DNA from: Gigaspora rosea
Lineage: Eukaryota; Glomeromycota; Glomeromycetes; Diversisporales; Gigasporaceae
Assembly: GCA_003550325.1 (NCBI GenBank)
Contig: QKWP01001651.1
Location: forward strand, 24,914-88,913
Length of the DNA: 64,000 bases
Direction: 5' to 3'
Shown here: positions 12,181 to 24,583 of the stretch, piece by piece
Layout of the letters: each line of letters opens with the position of its first letter
Position numbering within the stretch: position 1 is the first letter of the stretch
Position numbers and translations under genes: made by a program
Notes under the pieces: model-generated
Seen by the model: the letters and a program-made list of their open reading frames with translations, nothing else
Database searches by the model: none
What the model was told of the DNA's origin: nothing

Positions 12181-13800
12181 TTAAATAAGTACCATATACT
12201 AAATTAATTACTATTATAGATGGTTCTATAGTCAAATCTTTTCAACTACAAGACAAATATTACCTATTGCATATAATTCAGAAATAGAAAACTTAAAAAA
12301 ACTTTAATTGGACAAAAATTTCTATTACTGTCAATAAGTCTGTGGAAGAGCAACAGTTAACAGTTTTTATAATAAAACTAAACTTGTTAAAATTAAACAT
12401 ATAGCCACTGTTAATAGTACAACAATCACGCAATTAGTATTAAAAACTTTCCAATTTTATAATATCTTATTCAAAAATATTATTTTTTTTATATAGTGCA
12501 AGTAATCTATACTCAACAGTTATACAGAGTATTTTTTCAATTTAAGCAGCCATGCTAATACTTTATTAAGCTACTTGTATTTACTACTGCACCTACATAG
12601 TACTACCTAATAACATAAGTTTAGCAACATCCGGTTATCTCAGTCGGTACCTAAGTGCCCAAATACCTAAATGTGATCTGCCGCACTACTTCGACACCAA
12701 ATTGGTATTGAAATAAATAGTTCATCTAGCTACTTAAAGCGAAATAAAAAGGTCTTCCTCTTTTTATGACAAGCAAAAAATTACCATTCCATCTTCTTTC
12801 TTCCTTTAAGAAGGCTTGCCAACATTACTAACTTTCCTTTGATCTTCCTTACCTAGCCTCTAGAACAAAGAGTCTTAAATCCAGATCCATATGAACAACA
12901 AATATTTTCGAAAACAAAAGGAAAAATAAAAGGGTATTACTACAAAACCTACACGAAATTCAAAATAAACAAATATAAAACAAGAATAGACAAAAAGACA
13001 AAAAAAAAGAAAAATAAAAGTTCACAAGAACTAGGTTAAAAATTATATAGACTGTATAAAGCATTAGCTTTACCAAAATACTATATTTACATATAGTGAA
13101 GAAATGATAGAAAGATAACTAAAACTATGCCGGGTATCAGGATATATCGAAAGAAATTTCAATTTAGTTCGGTTTCTACGTGTCTACGTTAGGCCTCCAC
13201 ATAAGACGGGTAGGGCCGGGTAGTATCTGTACCCTAACCCTACCTGTCTGTGTAATGGTTCTTAACATCCATGCCCTAACTCTACCCTAAATTTCTAAAC
13301 TGAATGCTTTGATCCAGCTCATGTGAGCCAAGGGTATCCATTAACTTACCCGTGGGCCTGTATCAAGTATCATTACAAAAACAAACGTATCATCTAATTT
13401 GTTTGTAGAGAGTTTCAAAATTAACTTACTTCGAAAATAAATAATCCAAATTTCTGTTTTAAAATTCCGAATTAAAAATTCACATGTCCGGTGATAAAAT
13501 TTTAAAAAGTACTTGTATTTTTTTATATTAATGCCAACGGAATTCTAAACTCCTTACGATCAAAATTCTGGAGACTTTGATAACTTGAGTGATAATCATA
13601 ATGATCATCGCTTAACAATCAATCAATTGCATAATTCAAGTGATTGAAATCGCGATAAATTATTAAATAAATAATTATTGGAATATTTATGCAGTAGAGG
13701 TCTGATCCGGTCAAAAAATATCTATTCAATATTCATTTGTTCAATCTTATTATATTCGAATATTCATTGAAAATAATGAATGAATATTCGATAATTTACA
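12181..13800. other. Gene-free stretch
   Basis: AT-rich sequence with many broken frames and no recognisable domain. Around 13180-13360 short GGGTAGGGCCGGGTAG and ACCCTAACCCTACC words suggest an eroded GC-rich transposon end. Confidence 0.4.
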
Positions 13801-13845
13801 TGTTGGCAATGATGAACAAGAAAGGATTAAACAGGGTATTTATAA

Positions 13846-14055
13846 TCGCTTTACTGGCATTTTAAAGCTTTGAAAAACTTAATTAAACTAAGAGAATTAA
13901 ATATTGCTAATACCGACATTGGTAAGGGTTTAGAATACTTACCAGAAAGCGTAAAGGACCATACCGTAAACTTGACGAAACTCATCGGCTTCGCTGGTGG
14001 CGGTTCTGGTCATGCCGGCCAATTTATTAAAGAGGCGAAAAAAATTTTGGTGTGA
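13846..14055 (+). pseudogene. Leucine-rich-repeat protein fragment
   Basis: The plus strand encodes LKNLIKLRELNIANTDI, then GLEYLPESV, ending at a stop at 14053-14055. This is the last repeat and capping segment of a leucine-rich-repeat family common in arbuscular mycorrhizal fungi, where it often accompanies kinase domains. Only about 60 residues are present. No start codon or upstream repeats are visible, and the frame begins in AT-rich noise, so this is a truncated remnant. Confidence 0.55.
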
Positions 14056-14479
14056 ATATTCACTAAATATTATTGCAATAGAATTCAAATATCATTTACA
14101 CCTTTGATTACTCTCTACAACTTTGATTATTCTCTGATAGTTACGCAATATTTTTTTAAAAAAAATTATCTCCTTTTTTTCTTTTATATGCGAAATCAAG
14201 ATCTAATCTAATCTCTGTGTAAAATTTTAGCCAATCAAAGGTTAAGTTTCACGCTCATTTGATTTTTGTAGTACAATGACGAGTACCCTTCGATACCCAG
14301 GGCTGGGTAATAGTAAGATTCAAGCCCTATTAGGGTACTAATATTCAAGCCCGTGCAAGCCCTATTTCCTTTTAAGGGTTTATAATTTAATACCTTGGTC
14401 TGTCTAATATGGTACTACCCTAAGGGTGTTACTGGGTCTTTTCATATCCTTTTGCGTTTTTGCACTTTTTTTTTTTTAT

Positions 14480-15120
14480 AATTTTATATGCGCTTTTCTA
14501 ATTTCTTCTTTTCAGGTATTGATAGATTATTGTGATTTCGCTAGTAATACAGTTTAGTTGGGGTTTGTTGATAGAATTGGTCTTGCTGTATCCTTTTTAC
14601 TTGCACTTATTTTTTTAAATTGTTTATACGCTTACTAACCCTCTTTTTCTTTAGGTAAGACTATAAAAGGTAGTGCATTTCGTTGGTGGTACAGTTTGTT
14701 GGATTTCGTTGATAGTATCGGTATTACTGGTGTCTTGTTGTATCCTTTTTTTGTTCTTATGCTTTTTTTTTTTTTGCACTAGTAATACAGTTTAGTTTTG
14801 TGCCTCGTTTTGTTCTACGTTTTTTGAGATGAAATGTCGTGAAAAATAAGAATTCTGTGTATAACAGCTCTGGGATTTTTGCAATACATTTGGTCTTTTT
14901 ATTTGGATATTGGTAGGGTTTCCTTTTTTTTTTGAGGGCTTCAATTTTCTGTTGCTTCTTTTTTTAATTTATTAACTTTTATCTTGTTTTATAATGAATC
15001 ACAATTAGAGGAGTGAAATCGGCATAATGATAATTATTGCTGTTTTTTTTCTTTCAGTTCTTTTTTTTTTTAATAACGATTACTTTTTTTTTCTTTTTGT
15101 AGTTTTGTGTTCCTGTGATA
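14480..15120 (+). repeat. GT-rich stretch with splice-like signals
   Basis: Several stretches combine a pyrimidine run and TTTCAG or TTTAG (about 14514, 14655) with a GT-rich segment of about 60-80 bases containing TTTCGTTG and TTTAGTT words. The arrangement recalls the exon-intron-like units at 17040-18560 but at much lower similarity. No long frame is open. Confidence 0.3.
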
Positions 15121-15621
15121 GCGACACATAAATTAATGAGGTCATATTACTGTCATTATAACCTCACAGTGTATGATAGACGGTTGGGAGCACACTTGTA
15201 AATCGATAGTTTTTTTAAATAAAAATGTTTATACATAACTGTACAATGAAAAAAAATAGTTAATATTAGAGTTTCGAATTGGTTTATTTTTGTTAAACTG
15301 GTTAAAACTGATTAAAACCCAATTATAATAAACTGGATTCGAATCTTGTTACATAATCAGGTTTGATTGGTCGATCACTGGGTCACTACAGCAAAAAAAT
15401 TTATATACCATTTTTTTAGTTTATAACAATAACATCCGAGTGCCGGGTGCCCTTGGGTCTTAAAGTGTTACAAGAACCAATTAATTTTATTTGCATGGCC
15501 TAATTAGGGGCATGCTATTTATCACGTGATTTTTACCATGGATACATGGTTAAAGGTAGTGATCACATTTATATATTATATTAATTCATCAAAGTTAGAT
15601 AAAGTGATCATACCTATACTA

Positions 15622-15874
15622 TACATGCTGGCAAAACCCGGACAAATTCCAAATAATAAAAAAACAATTGCTATTTATAAAAGATTAAATCAAATAAATA
15701 ATCTTAATATTTTGTAAATATATTATTTATAACTATAAGAATATATATAATTTGTTTAAATAAAGATTATTAATAAAGTTTTTGAGATATTAGTAATACT
15801 AGAATTTGGGATTTGGGATTTGGGATGACGGACAAATCCCAAACTATAGTAAGTCGGGATTTTGCCAACATGTA
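15622..15874 (+). mobile_element. 253-bp MITE (TACATG family), copy 2, TSD TA
   Basis: This is the reverse-oriented twin of 10733-10985, also 253 bp, with termini TACATGCTGGCAAAACCC and GGGATTTTGCCAACATGTA and TA on both flanks. It sits inside the Harbinger-like MITE at 15507-16184 and is therefore younger than that insertion. Confidence 0.85.
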
Positions 15875-15897
15875 TAACCTATACATGAGAACGAAAG

Positions 15898-16117
15898 CAC
15901 TTTGGGTTCTAAAACCCGAAATTAAAATTTGAAGACGAAATTGTTTTTGACCTATTTTACTTGAAAGACGAAATTATTTAATACTTTTTTTGAATAGATG
16001 AAATTATAAGGAACATATCTATATAAATTTTATTTGCTCTTTCTTATAAAAAATTTTAATTTTCTCTAATGAAGACGAAATAGGCCTTTTTCAAAAATCA
16101 ATTTCAGTGGCATCACT
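15898..16117 (+). repeat. Dispersed 220-bp repeat, copy 2
   Basis: Same length and orientation as the copy at 2501-2720, with only scattered base differences. It is nested in the MITE at 15507-16184, just downstream of the 253-bp MITE. Confidence 0.7.
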
Positions 16118-16549
16118 AATCACACTATACATGAATAGGGGTGGCTTCTAAGTAAAAAATATCACGTAATAAATGGCACGCCCCTTATGTTCTCTAAAAA
16201 AAAAACCAAAAAAAAAAAACCAATAATAAAAAATTTATTATTCCAGTTTGATTCATAAGCTACCATAGATCATAAATATATGGGGTGTCTCATATTAAAA
16301 GAGACATTTTTAAAATTTTTTTTATTTTATTTTTCAATAAATACGTATTCAAAAAAAAAGATTTACTATAAGTTACAAGTACACATTACATAATAAGAAA
16401 ATCGGTAAGATGCAAAAAACTAAAACCGCTATAGAAATCTAAAAATAGAAATTACGATTTATGGATCTTCGAGAATCTAATAGAAAAATTCTAGAAATGT
16501 AGATCTTATTTGAAAAGTTAAAGTAACTTCTAAATTTTAATATGTCAGG

Positions 16550-16663
16550 GCAGCTAGCTAGTAAAACCCGCTTTGATCATAGAGTTTGGGTGAAATCCGC
16601 GAGTTAACACAGATTTCACCCTCATGTGATCTGCATAGCAGATTTACTAGCTAGCTGCATTTA
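16550..16663. mobile_element. Short foldback/MITE with GCTAGCTAGTAAA ends
   Basis: GCAGCTAGCTAGTAAA at 16550-16565 is matched by TTTACTAGCTAGCTGC at 16645-16662. The interior holds GGTGAAATC and GATTTCACC words that pair. Related sequence (AAATCTGC, AGATTTCACC, GCAGATTTACAAGTTAG) occurs at about 48610-48720, so this is a small dispersed family. Confidence 0.65.
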
Positions 16664-17039
16664 ATTGTTAGTCAAATTGTGATTAGCTAATTTTAGCTAA
16701 TGATGAAATCATGCATGTAGTAAATATTTATAGATTCAATTTAAGTGGATTTTTGATCTTAAAAAAGAGGTGTTTAATATTTAGGGCATTTCAAGTGCCC
16801 AACCCACCTAGCATCGCTAATAAAAATCACTATTTAATTTCTTTTTATTCGCATTAATTTAGAAAGGAGTATAAAAATTGTTTACGTATTAAATTAAGTA
16901 ATTAAAATAAGCCATTCAAGAAGATTACTGTAGAGTGTTTTGCTGATTTTATGTTGTTTAAGGCTGTGAATTTTTTTCGGTTTATTGTTGTTTTTTTCTT
17001 TCTTTTGGCATTATACTAACGAATTTTCTTTATCTTTGG

Positions 17040-18560
17040 GTCTTTAGGCGTGAAATATCTTGTGGTCTCTCTCCCTGTTCTCCCCCCTGATCCTCCGGTG
17101 ATTTTAATTATGCAATTTTCTGGTGAAATTTCTTGTGGTCTCGTCTCCCCTGGTCTTCCGGCTTTTCTGGTAATTTAATTGTTTATTGGGTTTTTATTCT
17201 GTTCTTCCAGATATTACTAATTAATTTTCTTTGTCTTCAGGTCTTTCAGCGATGTTCATATGTGGTATCCCTGGTCTTCTGGCTTTTCTGGTAATTTTAA
17301 TTGTGTTATTGGGTTTTTTATTCTATTCTTCCAGATTTTATTAATTAATTTTCTTTGTCTCAGGTTTTTCGACGATTTTCTGGCGAAATCTCTTGTAGTC
17401 TCCCCTAGTCTTCCGGCTTTCTGGTAATTTTAATTGTGTTGGGATTTTTTTTTCTGTTTTTCTGGATTTTACTAATTAATTTTCTTTGTCTTCGGGCCTT
17501 TCAACGATTTCTGGTGAAATTTCTTGTAGTCTCCCTGGTCTTTCAGCTTTTCTGGTAATTTTAATTGATTTGGGGGTTTTTTTTGACCTTCTGGATTTTA
17601 CTAATTAATTTTCTTTGTCTTCAGATTTTTCTGCGATTTTCTGGTAAAATTTCTTGTGGTCCCCCTGGTATTCCGGCTTTCTGGTAATTTTAATTGAGTT
17701 TTTTTTCTTGATCTTTAGGTCTTTGACAATTTCGGTAAAATTTCTTGGCTTTTTTGTTTATTTTAATTGTTGAGTTTTTTTTCTGTTTTTCTGGATTTTA
17801 CTAATTAATTTTCTTCGTTTTCAGGATTTTGACGTTTTCTGATAAAATTTCTTGTGACCTCCCCTGGTCATCCGGCTTTCTGGTAATTTTAATTATGTTG
17901 TTGGGGTTTTTTTCTATTCTTCCAGATTTTACTAATTAATTTTGTCTTTAGTTTTTTTGCCAATTTTTGGTGAAACTTCTTGTAGTCTCCCTTGGTTTTT
18001 CTGGCTTTTCTGGTAATTTTAATTGTGTTGAGTTTTTTTTTTTGTTCTTCCAATTTTACTAATTAATTTTCTTTGTTGGTGAAATTTCTTGTGGTCTCCC
18101 CTGGCCTTCCAGCTTTTCTAGTAATTTTAATTGTATTATTGGTTTTTTTTCTGTTTTTCCGGATTTTACTAATTAATTTTCTTTGTCTTCATGTCTTTCA
18201 ACGATTTCTGGTAAAATTTCTTGTGGTCTCTTCTGATCTTCCAGCATTTCTGGTAATTTAATTGTGTTGGGTTTTTTTTTTGCTCTTCCAGATTTTACTA
18301 ATTAATTTTCTTTGTCTTCAGGACTTTTGGTGATTTCTGATAAAATTTCTTGTAGTCTCCCTTGGTCTTCTGGTTTTTCCGATTTTTTCTGGTCTTCAGC
18401 ATTTCACTGGTGTGATCTTTGGGTTTTTTGCATTTGGACTGTTTTTGGGTCTTTCGATGTTTCACTGGGGTCTTCAGGTCCAGAAGACTGTAAGAAGGTT
18501 CACCAGTAAAATGCCGAAAGTAGTCTTCGGTCAATGTTTTGCTGGTAAATTTTATCATTG
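17040..18560 (+). repeat. Tandem array of ~125-bp exon-intron-like units
   Basis: About ten imperfect units at 110-135 bp spacing. Each unit has TTTACTAATTAATTTTCTTT (a branch-point-like TACTAAT plus pyrimidine run), then a CAG or TAG acceptor, then about 60 bases encoding residues like FQRFLVKFLVVS, then CTG followed by GTAATTTTAATTG, a donor-like sequence. Some units lack a consensus acceptor. The same units run in reverse complement at 22060-23470. They could be subterminal transposase-binding repeats, mini-exons, or both. Confidence 0.8.
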
Positions 18561-19359
18561 CCTTCCTTCAGGAATTTCGGTGTTTATTCTTATAGTTTTT
18601 AGTTTTATTGGTGAATTTTCTTGTGATAATTTTTTTTCTTTACATGTATATCAGATTTTTATAGTAAATAAAGTCTATATTATGTGATTGATTTTAAATA
18701 GCTAGTTAAGAGGTTGCCATGGTGACAACTCGTCAGCCCAAATTTTTAATTTGTTTAAATTTTGTATAAATGCAGTTAATAGAATTAGATAAATATACAT
18801 ATTTTTTTGTATAAAATTGCATAATTGATTGTGATAGAATGATTATTAAGTTATAAAACAATAGAATTTTTTTGTTCTTATATTATGCGTATTTATGGAA
18901 ACTGCACTAATTTTTTTTAAGTATAAAAATATTTTTTTAAACATCAGGAAAATTTTTTAATGCAGATCTGTATAGATTTGCAAATTTTTTATAATATAAA
19001 AAATTTGCAATCTGCGCAAAACTTCATACCTACTGGCTATCTATGCAGAAAACTGATGCAAGTTTGTGTAAATTTTCAAATTTTAATGCAAACAATTGTA
19101 TTTATATAAGGTTTTGCATAATTGTATTAAAAAATTTTCCTGATGAATATGTAATATAGAATTTTAACAATTTGTTGTATTGTTCTTTTGATTACATACT
19201 AACATTTGAAACACTATGATGCCTTACTATTATTTGCTCATGTAATCTAATTGGTCAAATTTTATACACCTTCTAGGCTTTAAATATATAAATATAGAAT
19301 ATTTATTTAAATTTATTTAAATTTAATTTTACTCAAAATTTAAATTTTATTTTACAAAA

Positions 19360-21681
19360 ATGACTAACTTTTTTTTAAACAAAAGTATTTTTGAAGAAAC
19401 TCATAAAGAAAATACTCAATTGCAAACTGATCTTTCAAATTTGCAATTTCAATATTTAGATGAAGAAAATAATTTGTCTTTATTAGATAATTCTGAAATT
19501 CAAGAAATTTCAGAAAGTTCTGAAATTCAAAAAATTTTAGAAAGTTCTGAAATTCAAGAAATTTCAGAAAGTAATCTTTTAGAAAATGAAACTTGGACTG
19601 AAAAAGAAATTTCTAGATTTAAAATATTATATTATAAAACCAAAGATACTTTAGAAAAACAAGATAAGCAAGAAGATAATAATCAAAAATTAGAAAATGA
19701 AATTAATTTATTACAAAATGATGAATTTAAAAAATCTTTTGATAAAGAATGCTGTGAAAAAAATTGTTTACAAAAACAATGTGATTATTCAGTAGCTTTA
19801 TTAAGGCATTTAAATTTTAAAAACCTTTCTAAACCTTTTCAAGATATATATTTATTAGGTATTATTTCTGCTACTAAACGACCTGAAGTAGTTAGAAATT
19901 TAAAAAAAACCAAACTTTCTACAGAGTATATTTTTGAAGGAAAATCAATTTGTTTTAATGCTTTTAAAACAATTTATGGACTTGGAAATAAAAAGTGGAA
20001 AAATTTAAGAGAGCACTTTGCAGAAAATGATATTAATTTAAGAAAAAGTTCTAAAATAGGAAAAGTAGGAAATTGAGCAATATCATTTGAAACAGTACTA
20101 AATATTATTACTTTTATAGCAAATTATGCAAAACAAAATGGTTTACTATCTCCAGGTATTATAGTTATTAAATTAATTTTAATTAATTATTTTTTATTAA
20201 TTTATATAAATTTTATAGGACGAAGTTTTAGCGATAATACTAGTATAGTTATATATTTGCCAGCAAATATAACTTATTTATCTTTACATACACTATATTT
20301 AGAAGCAACTGAAAATAATGATGAATATGGAGTTTGTTATACAACATTTAATAAAATTTGGAAAAAATTTTTACCACATATTAAAAAATTATCTCCTAGA
20401 AGTGATTTATGTTTAAAGTGTAAAGATATGTGATTTAATGCAAATTATTGGACAGTTGAAGAAAAAGAAACCAAAGTATTAGAATAGCATAAACATATTG
20501 AATGGGCACATAAAGAAAGAGAAATTTATAAGTAAATAAATTTATTTATATTTATTTTATTTATTAAATAATATTAATTAATTTATTTAAATTTAATAGA
20601 AATTATATTAATATTGCATATAATAATATTCAAAAATTTGGAATTAGTAGTTTAGTACATCCTGGAAAACCTAATTCTTTAGATATTACAATTCATCTTT
20701 CTTGGGATTATGCACAACAAATTCAATTACCACATTCTTCTCAACAAGAAGTAAGTTTTTTTTTTATAAATTTAAAATAATAATGTTATTTAGATTTATT
20801 AAATTATTATATATAATTAGGATGAAATTTATTTTAAATCTTTATATAAAGTTCACTTATTTGGAATATGTGACGATGCATTTCCACGTCAAGTAAGAAT
20901 TTTTATTATTAATTTATTATTATATAAAATTAACTAATATAAATTATAAAAAATAATTTTTAGGTAAACTATCTTATTAAAGAAAGTGAATTAGTTGGTA
21001 AAGGTGCAGATACTGTTATTTCTTTAGTACATAATTACTTTGAATTACATGGCTTAGAAAAAAAAAACTTAGTAATTCATGCAGATAACTGTTCTGGTCA
21101 AAATAAAAATAATACTATGATAGCATATTTAGCTTGGAGAGTATTAATAGGATTGCATGATAGTATAACTTATTGTTTTATGGTTGCAGGACATACTAAA
21201 TTTAGTTCAGATGGATTTTTTGGTCTTATAAAATTACTTTTACGAAAATCTGAAGTAGATAATCTTGAAGATTTAGTTAAAGTGGTTCAAAATTCAACTC
21301 CTGGTGGATATAATATTGCACAAACAATTTTTGATAATAATGGAAATCAATTAGTACATTTTTATGAATGGACAAATTGGTTAAAACAAAAATTTACAAC
21401 AATTCCAAATATTTTAAAACAACACTATTTTGAATTTAATAGTTTATATCAAGGAAAAGTTAAAATTAGCACATCATCATATGGAGAAAAAACTATAATA
21501 CAAATTGAAAAAAATAAATCAGATAATTTAAATCAATTAGTTGAAAAAAAAATTATCAGGTTTAAGTGCTGAGCGACAATGGTATCTATATGAACAAATA
21601 AGAAATCATATACAAAATCCTAGTAAAAAGGATGATCTTTGCCCAATGCCTTCTATAATTAAACCAATAAAATCTAAATAA
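19360..21681 (+). pseudogene. DUF7869-like (RNase H-fold) gene, decayed
   Basis: The first exon (19360-) has a glutamine/glutamate-rich N terminus with three copies of SEIQEI-like words. Further exons follow across AT-rich introns of about 45-75 bp, at about 20156-20217, 20534-20600, 20750-20820 and 20894-20963, with consistent phase. Downstream, VIHADNCSGQNKNN (about 21075-21116) and FMVAGHTKFSSDGFFG (about 21178-21225) are the signature motifs I associate with DUF7869-type proteins, which have an RNase H-like fold and often sit in mobile elements. A region with paired cysteines (DLCLKCKD) precedes. It is broken by at least three in-frame stops (two TGA, one TAG) and a frame change in an A-run near 21550. 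By position it is the presumed transposase of the surrounding element, but catalytic function is inference. Confidence 0.6.
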
Positions 21682-21689
21682 AATAAAAC

Positions 21690-22055
21690 AATACTGTACA
21701 TATATTTTTTACTTCAATTTATTATATTTTTTTATCTTTTTATTTTTATTTACAAATTTTTAATAAAAATATTATAAAATAAAATTTAATTTATTAAGCT
21801 TAAAAAAATTATAAATAATTTTAGAGCATTATTTTATAGTGATTCCTTAACTAGCTAATTAAAATCAATTATATATTATAAAATTTAAAATCTTGATATA
21901 AGGTAAAAAGAAAAATTGGTAAAATTAATAGTTTTTATTATTAAAAATCTATGAAAAATTTTTATTTTTTAAAATTTTTATTTAATCTAATACATGTTTA
22001 ACTCACTACTGAATTATTAAAAAAAAATTGCTTCTTTAGAAAGACAACTATAAAA
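21690..22055. other. AT-rich spacer inside the transposon
   Basis: No coding sequence is visible. It separates the DUF7869-like gene from the right-hand array. Confidence 0.4.
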
Positions 22056-22059
22056 TTCA

Positions 22060-23470
22060 CTAGTAAAACATCAACTGAAGACCACTTTCAATATTTTACT
22101 GAAGAAACTTCTTGTAGTCCTTTAGATCTGAAGACCACAAGAAAATTCACCAGTAAAATACTGAAAGTCCCCAAAACCAGTCTAATGCAAGAAACGTGAA
22201 GAGCACATCAGTAAAATGCTGAAACCCCAGAAAAAACCAGAAGACCGGGAAGACCACAAGAAATTTCATCAGAAAATCCCCAAAAGACCTAAAGACAAAG
22301 AAAATTAATTAGTAAAATCTGGAAGAACAGAAAAAGAACCAAACACAATTAAAATTACCAGAAAAGCAGAAAACCGAGAAAACCAGAAGAAATTTCACCA
22401 GAAAAATACTGCTGTAAAGAGCATAGAAAAAGTGAGGGTAGTGATTTTTAGGGGAGATGGAGGGGGCTTCGTCAACTTCGTAAGAAATAGTGGGGTTATC
22501 GGGATCTAGACGGAAGACGTCGAAAGACCTGAAGCTAAGAAAATTAAATAGTAAAATTTGGAAAACAGAAAAAAACCCCCAATAATACAATTAAAATTAC
22601 CAGAAAGTCTGGAAGACCAGAGGAGACCACAAGAAATTTTACCAGAAATCGTTGAAAGACCTGAAAACTAAGAAAAAAACTCAAATTTCATCAGAATCGT
22701 CGAAAGAAAAACAAAAAAGTTAATTAGTACAATAGGAAAAAACCCAAAATTACCAGAAAGCCAGAGACCAGAAGAGACCACAAGAAATTTCACCGGAAAA
22801 TCGCCGAAAGACCTGAAGACAAAGAAAATTTATTAGTAAAATCCGGAAAAAACTGAAAAAATACCCTGACACAATTAAAATTACCAGAAAGCTGAAAGAC
22901 TAGGAGAGATCACAAGAAATTTCACCAAAAAATCGTCGAAAGACCTGAAGACAAAAAAAATTAATTAGAAGATTTGGAAGAACAGAATAAAAATCTAATA
23001 ACAATTAAATTACTAGAAAAGCCGGAGACCACAAGAAATTTCACCAGAATCGGCAAAAGAACTAAAGAAAATTAATTAGTAAAATCCAAAAGAAATAGAA
23101 AAAACTCCAAACAACACAATTAAAATTACCAGAAGCTGGGAGACCACAAGAAATTTTCACCAGAAAATCGCCGAAAGACCTGAAGACAAACAAAATCAAT
23201 TAATAAAATCCGAAAGAACAAAAAAGACAAAGAAAATTAATTAGCAAAATCCGGATAACGCAATTAAATTACCAGAAAGCCCAGAAGACGACCAAGGGAG
23301 ACCACAAGAAATTTTACCAGAAAATCGCCGAAAGACTTGAAGATAAAGAAAATTTCATTAGTAAAATCCGGAAGAACTGAAAAACCCATATAATTAAAAT
23401 CAGGGGAGACCACAAGAAATTTCACCAGAAAATCGCCGGAAGACCTGAAGATAAAGAAAATTCGTTATAT
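22060..23470 (-). repeat. Inverted copy of the exon-intron-like array
   Basis: About eleven units of ACCACAAGAAATTTCACCAG, then GAAAGACCTGAAGACAAAGAAAATTAATTAGTAAAAT and CAATTAAAATTACCAG: the reverse complement of the units at 17040-18560. The acceptor and donor-like motifs therefore read toward the centre of the transposon from both ends. Units differ from one another by substitutions and small indels, so the array is not recent. Confidence 0.8.
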
Positions 23471-23954
23471 AATACCAAAAGAAAGAAAAAACAACAAACA
23501 ATAATTAAAAAAAGACTTCTGCTTTCAAAATTTTTGAAAAAGACCGTAGTTACTAGTAGTTTTTGACCAAACTACCTGAATTTAAAGAAAGTCTTTGTTA
23601 CCAGAACTATTCGTTTGAATTAAGAACATGTTGGCAGGTTTTGAATCCACTACGTTTTTTTTGCCTAACCACAAGTTTAAAGAAAGAACTTAGCTACTGG
23701 AAGCTTTAAACAAATCTCCGGCTAAAAACAATTTTCTTACAATGGTTGTTGAAACATTAACCCACTACAGTACTAGATTTCTTGATTTAAAGACAAGGCC
23801 GCTATCATCGTATGGAATTTCTAAAATCATGTGAATGCTATTTTTAGATTATAATTTTGGGTGATCACATGGTAAGCCGCAGTTTTTAAACCCGATTTAT
23901 CCAAAATTGTTTATATGTAAAAATGGTCCCTTTTAATACGAGACACTCCATATA

Positions 23955-24580
23955 ATATTAAGTATAAAAAAAAAAACTTAAAAACCCCTGGTTTATGCTA
24001 TTTTTTTCCAATTTTGCATTTTTTCAATTTTTGTATTTTTTCAATTTTTGTATTTATTAGCTGCCAGGTCACTATTATGGCCCAGATTTTTTATTAGCAC
24101 ATTTTAATACTTTTTTTGCCCATTAGCTGTTTTCAAATATAACTTTTTTCTTTAAAGTAGCTTCTAGAAATTAGCTGATTTATCTTTACTATAAGGCTAT
24201 CCCACCCACCCATATCTAGAGATAGTAAAGGCCAGTCTAGTCTGGTCTTGGTCCAATAACTTACAGGTTCTAATATATAGACTTAAAGACCAAGTTTTTT
24301 ATAACTAGTCCTAGAACTTTTATTAACTTAAGTTCAGTTCAGAACTTGGTTTAGAACTTTAGTCCTAGATCTAGATTTATCTTACATATTTGTATTCAAA
24401 TTTTATATATGTATCATATACAGTATAACTCGATATAACAAACAACCAAAGTTAAATTACTACCAAAAAAAATTTTAGGTTATATTCAAAAAGTTTACTA
24501 GATAAATTATACTTTCTCTTTTACAGAAATTTTATTAATAAGCATCGTATAATAATTAATATATTGTGATTATTAAATCA
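23955..24580. other. Gene-free stretch
   Basis: Nothing is coded. Short ATTTTTGTATTTTTTCAATT repeats at about 24010-24055 and an eroded TAGTCCTAGAACTT inverted word near 24305-24365 are the only structure I see. Confidence 0.35.
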
Positions 24581-24583
24581 TAA

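Larger units (their letters stand above)
15507..16184. mobile_element. Harbinger-like MITE with two nested insertions, TSD TTA
   Basis: The left terminus GGGGCATGCTATTTATCACG pairs with the right terminus (reverse complement GGGGCGTGCCATTTATTACG). TTA lies at both borders (15504-15506 and 16185-16187). A three-base TWA target with G-rich termini is typical of PIF/Harbinger elements. The original element was only about 200 bp; it was enlarged by the two repeats at 15622-15874 and 15898-16117. Confidence 0.8.
16281..23950. mobile_element. 7.67-kb TIR transposon with inverted subterminal arrays
   Basis: The left end TGGGGTGTCTCATATTAAAA and the right end (reverse complement TGGAGTGTCTCGTATTAAAA) are inverted repeats extending about 30 bp. 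TATA flanks both ends (16277-16280 and 23951-23954), giving a 2- or 4-bp target duplication. Inside lie an array of ~125-bp units (17040-18560), a decayed DUF7869-like gene (19360-21681) and the reverse-complement array (22060-23470). A small MITE-like insertion sits at about 16550-16660. I do not know a named superfamily with this architecture. Confidence 0.75.

Noticed and set aside
15340-15360. B-box-like word (GATTCGAATC) suggesting a tRNA gene
   Set aside because: No A box or pairable acceptor stem lies at the expected distance.
18073-18687. Overlapping frames on both strands that look like small proteins
   Set aside because: They fall within the ~125-bp array and shift with each unit; treated as part of the array rather than as separate genes.
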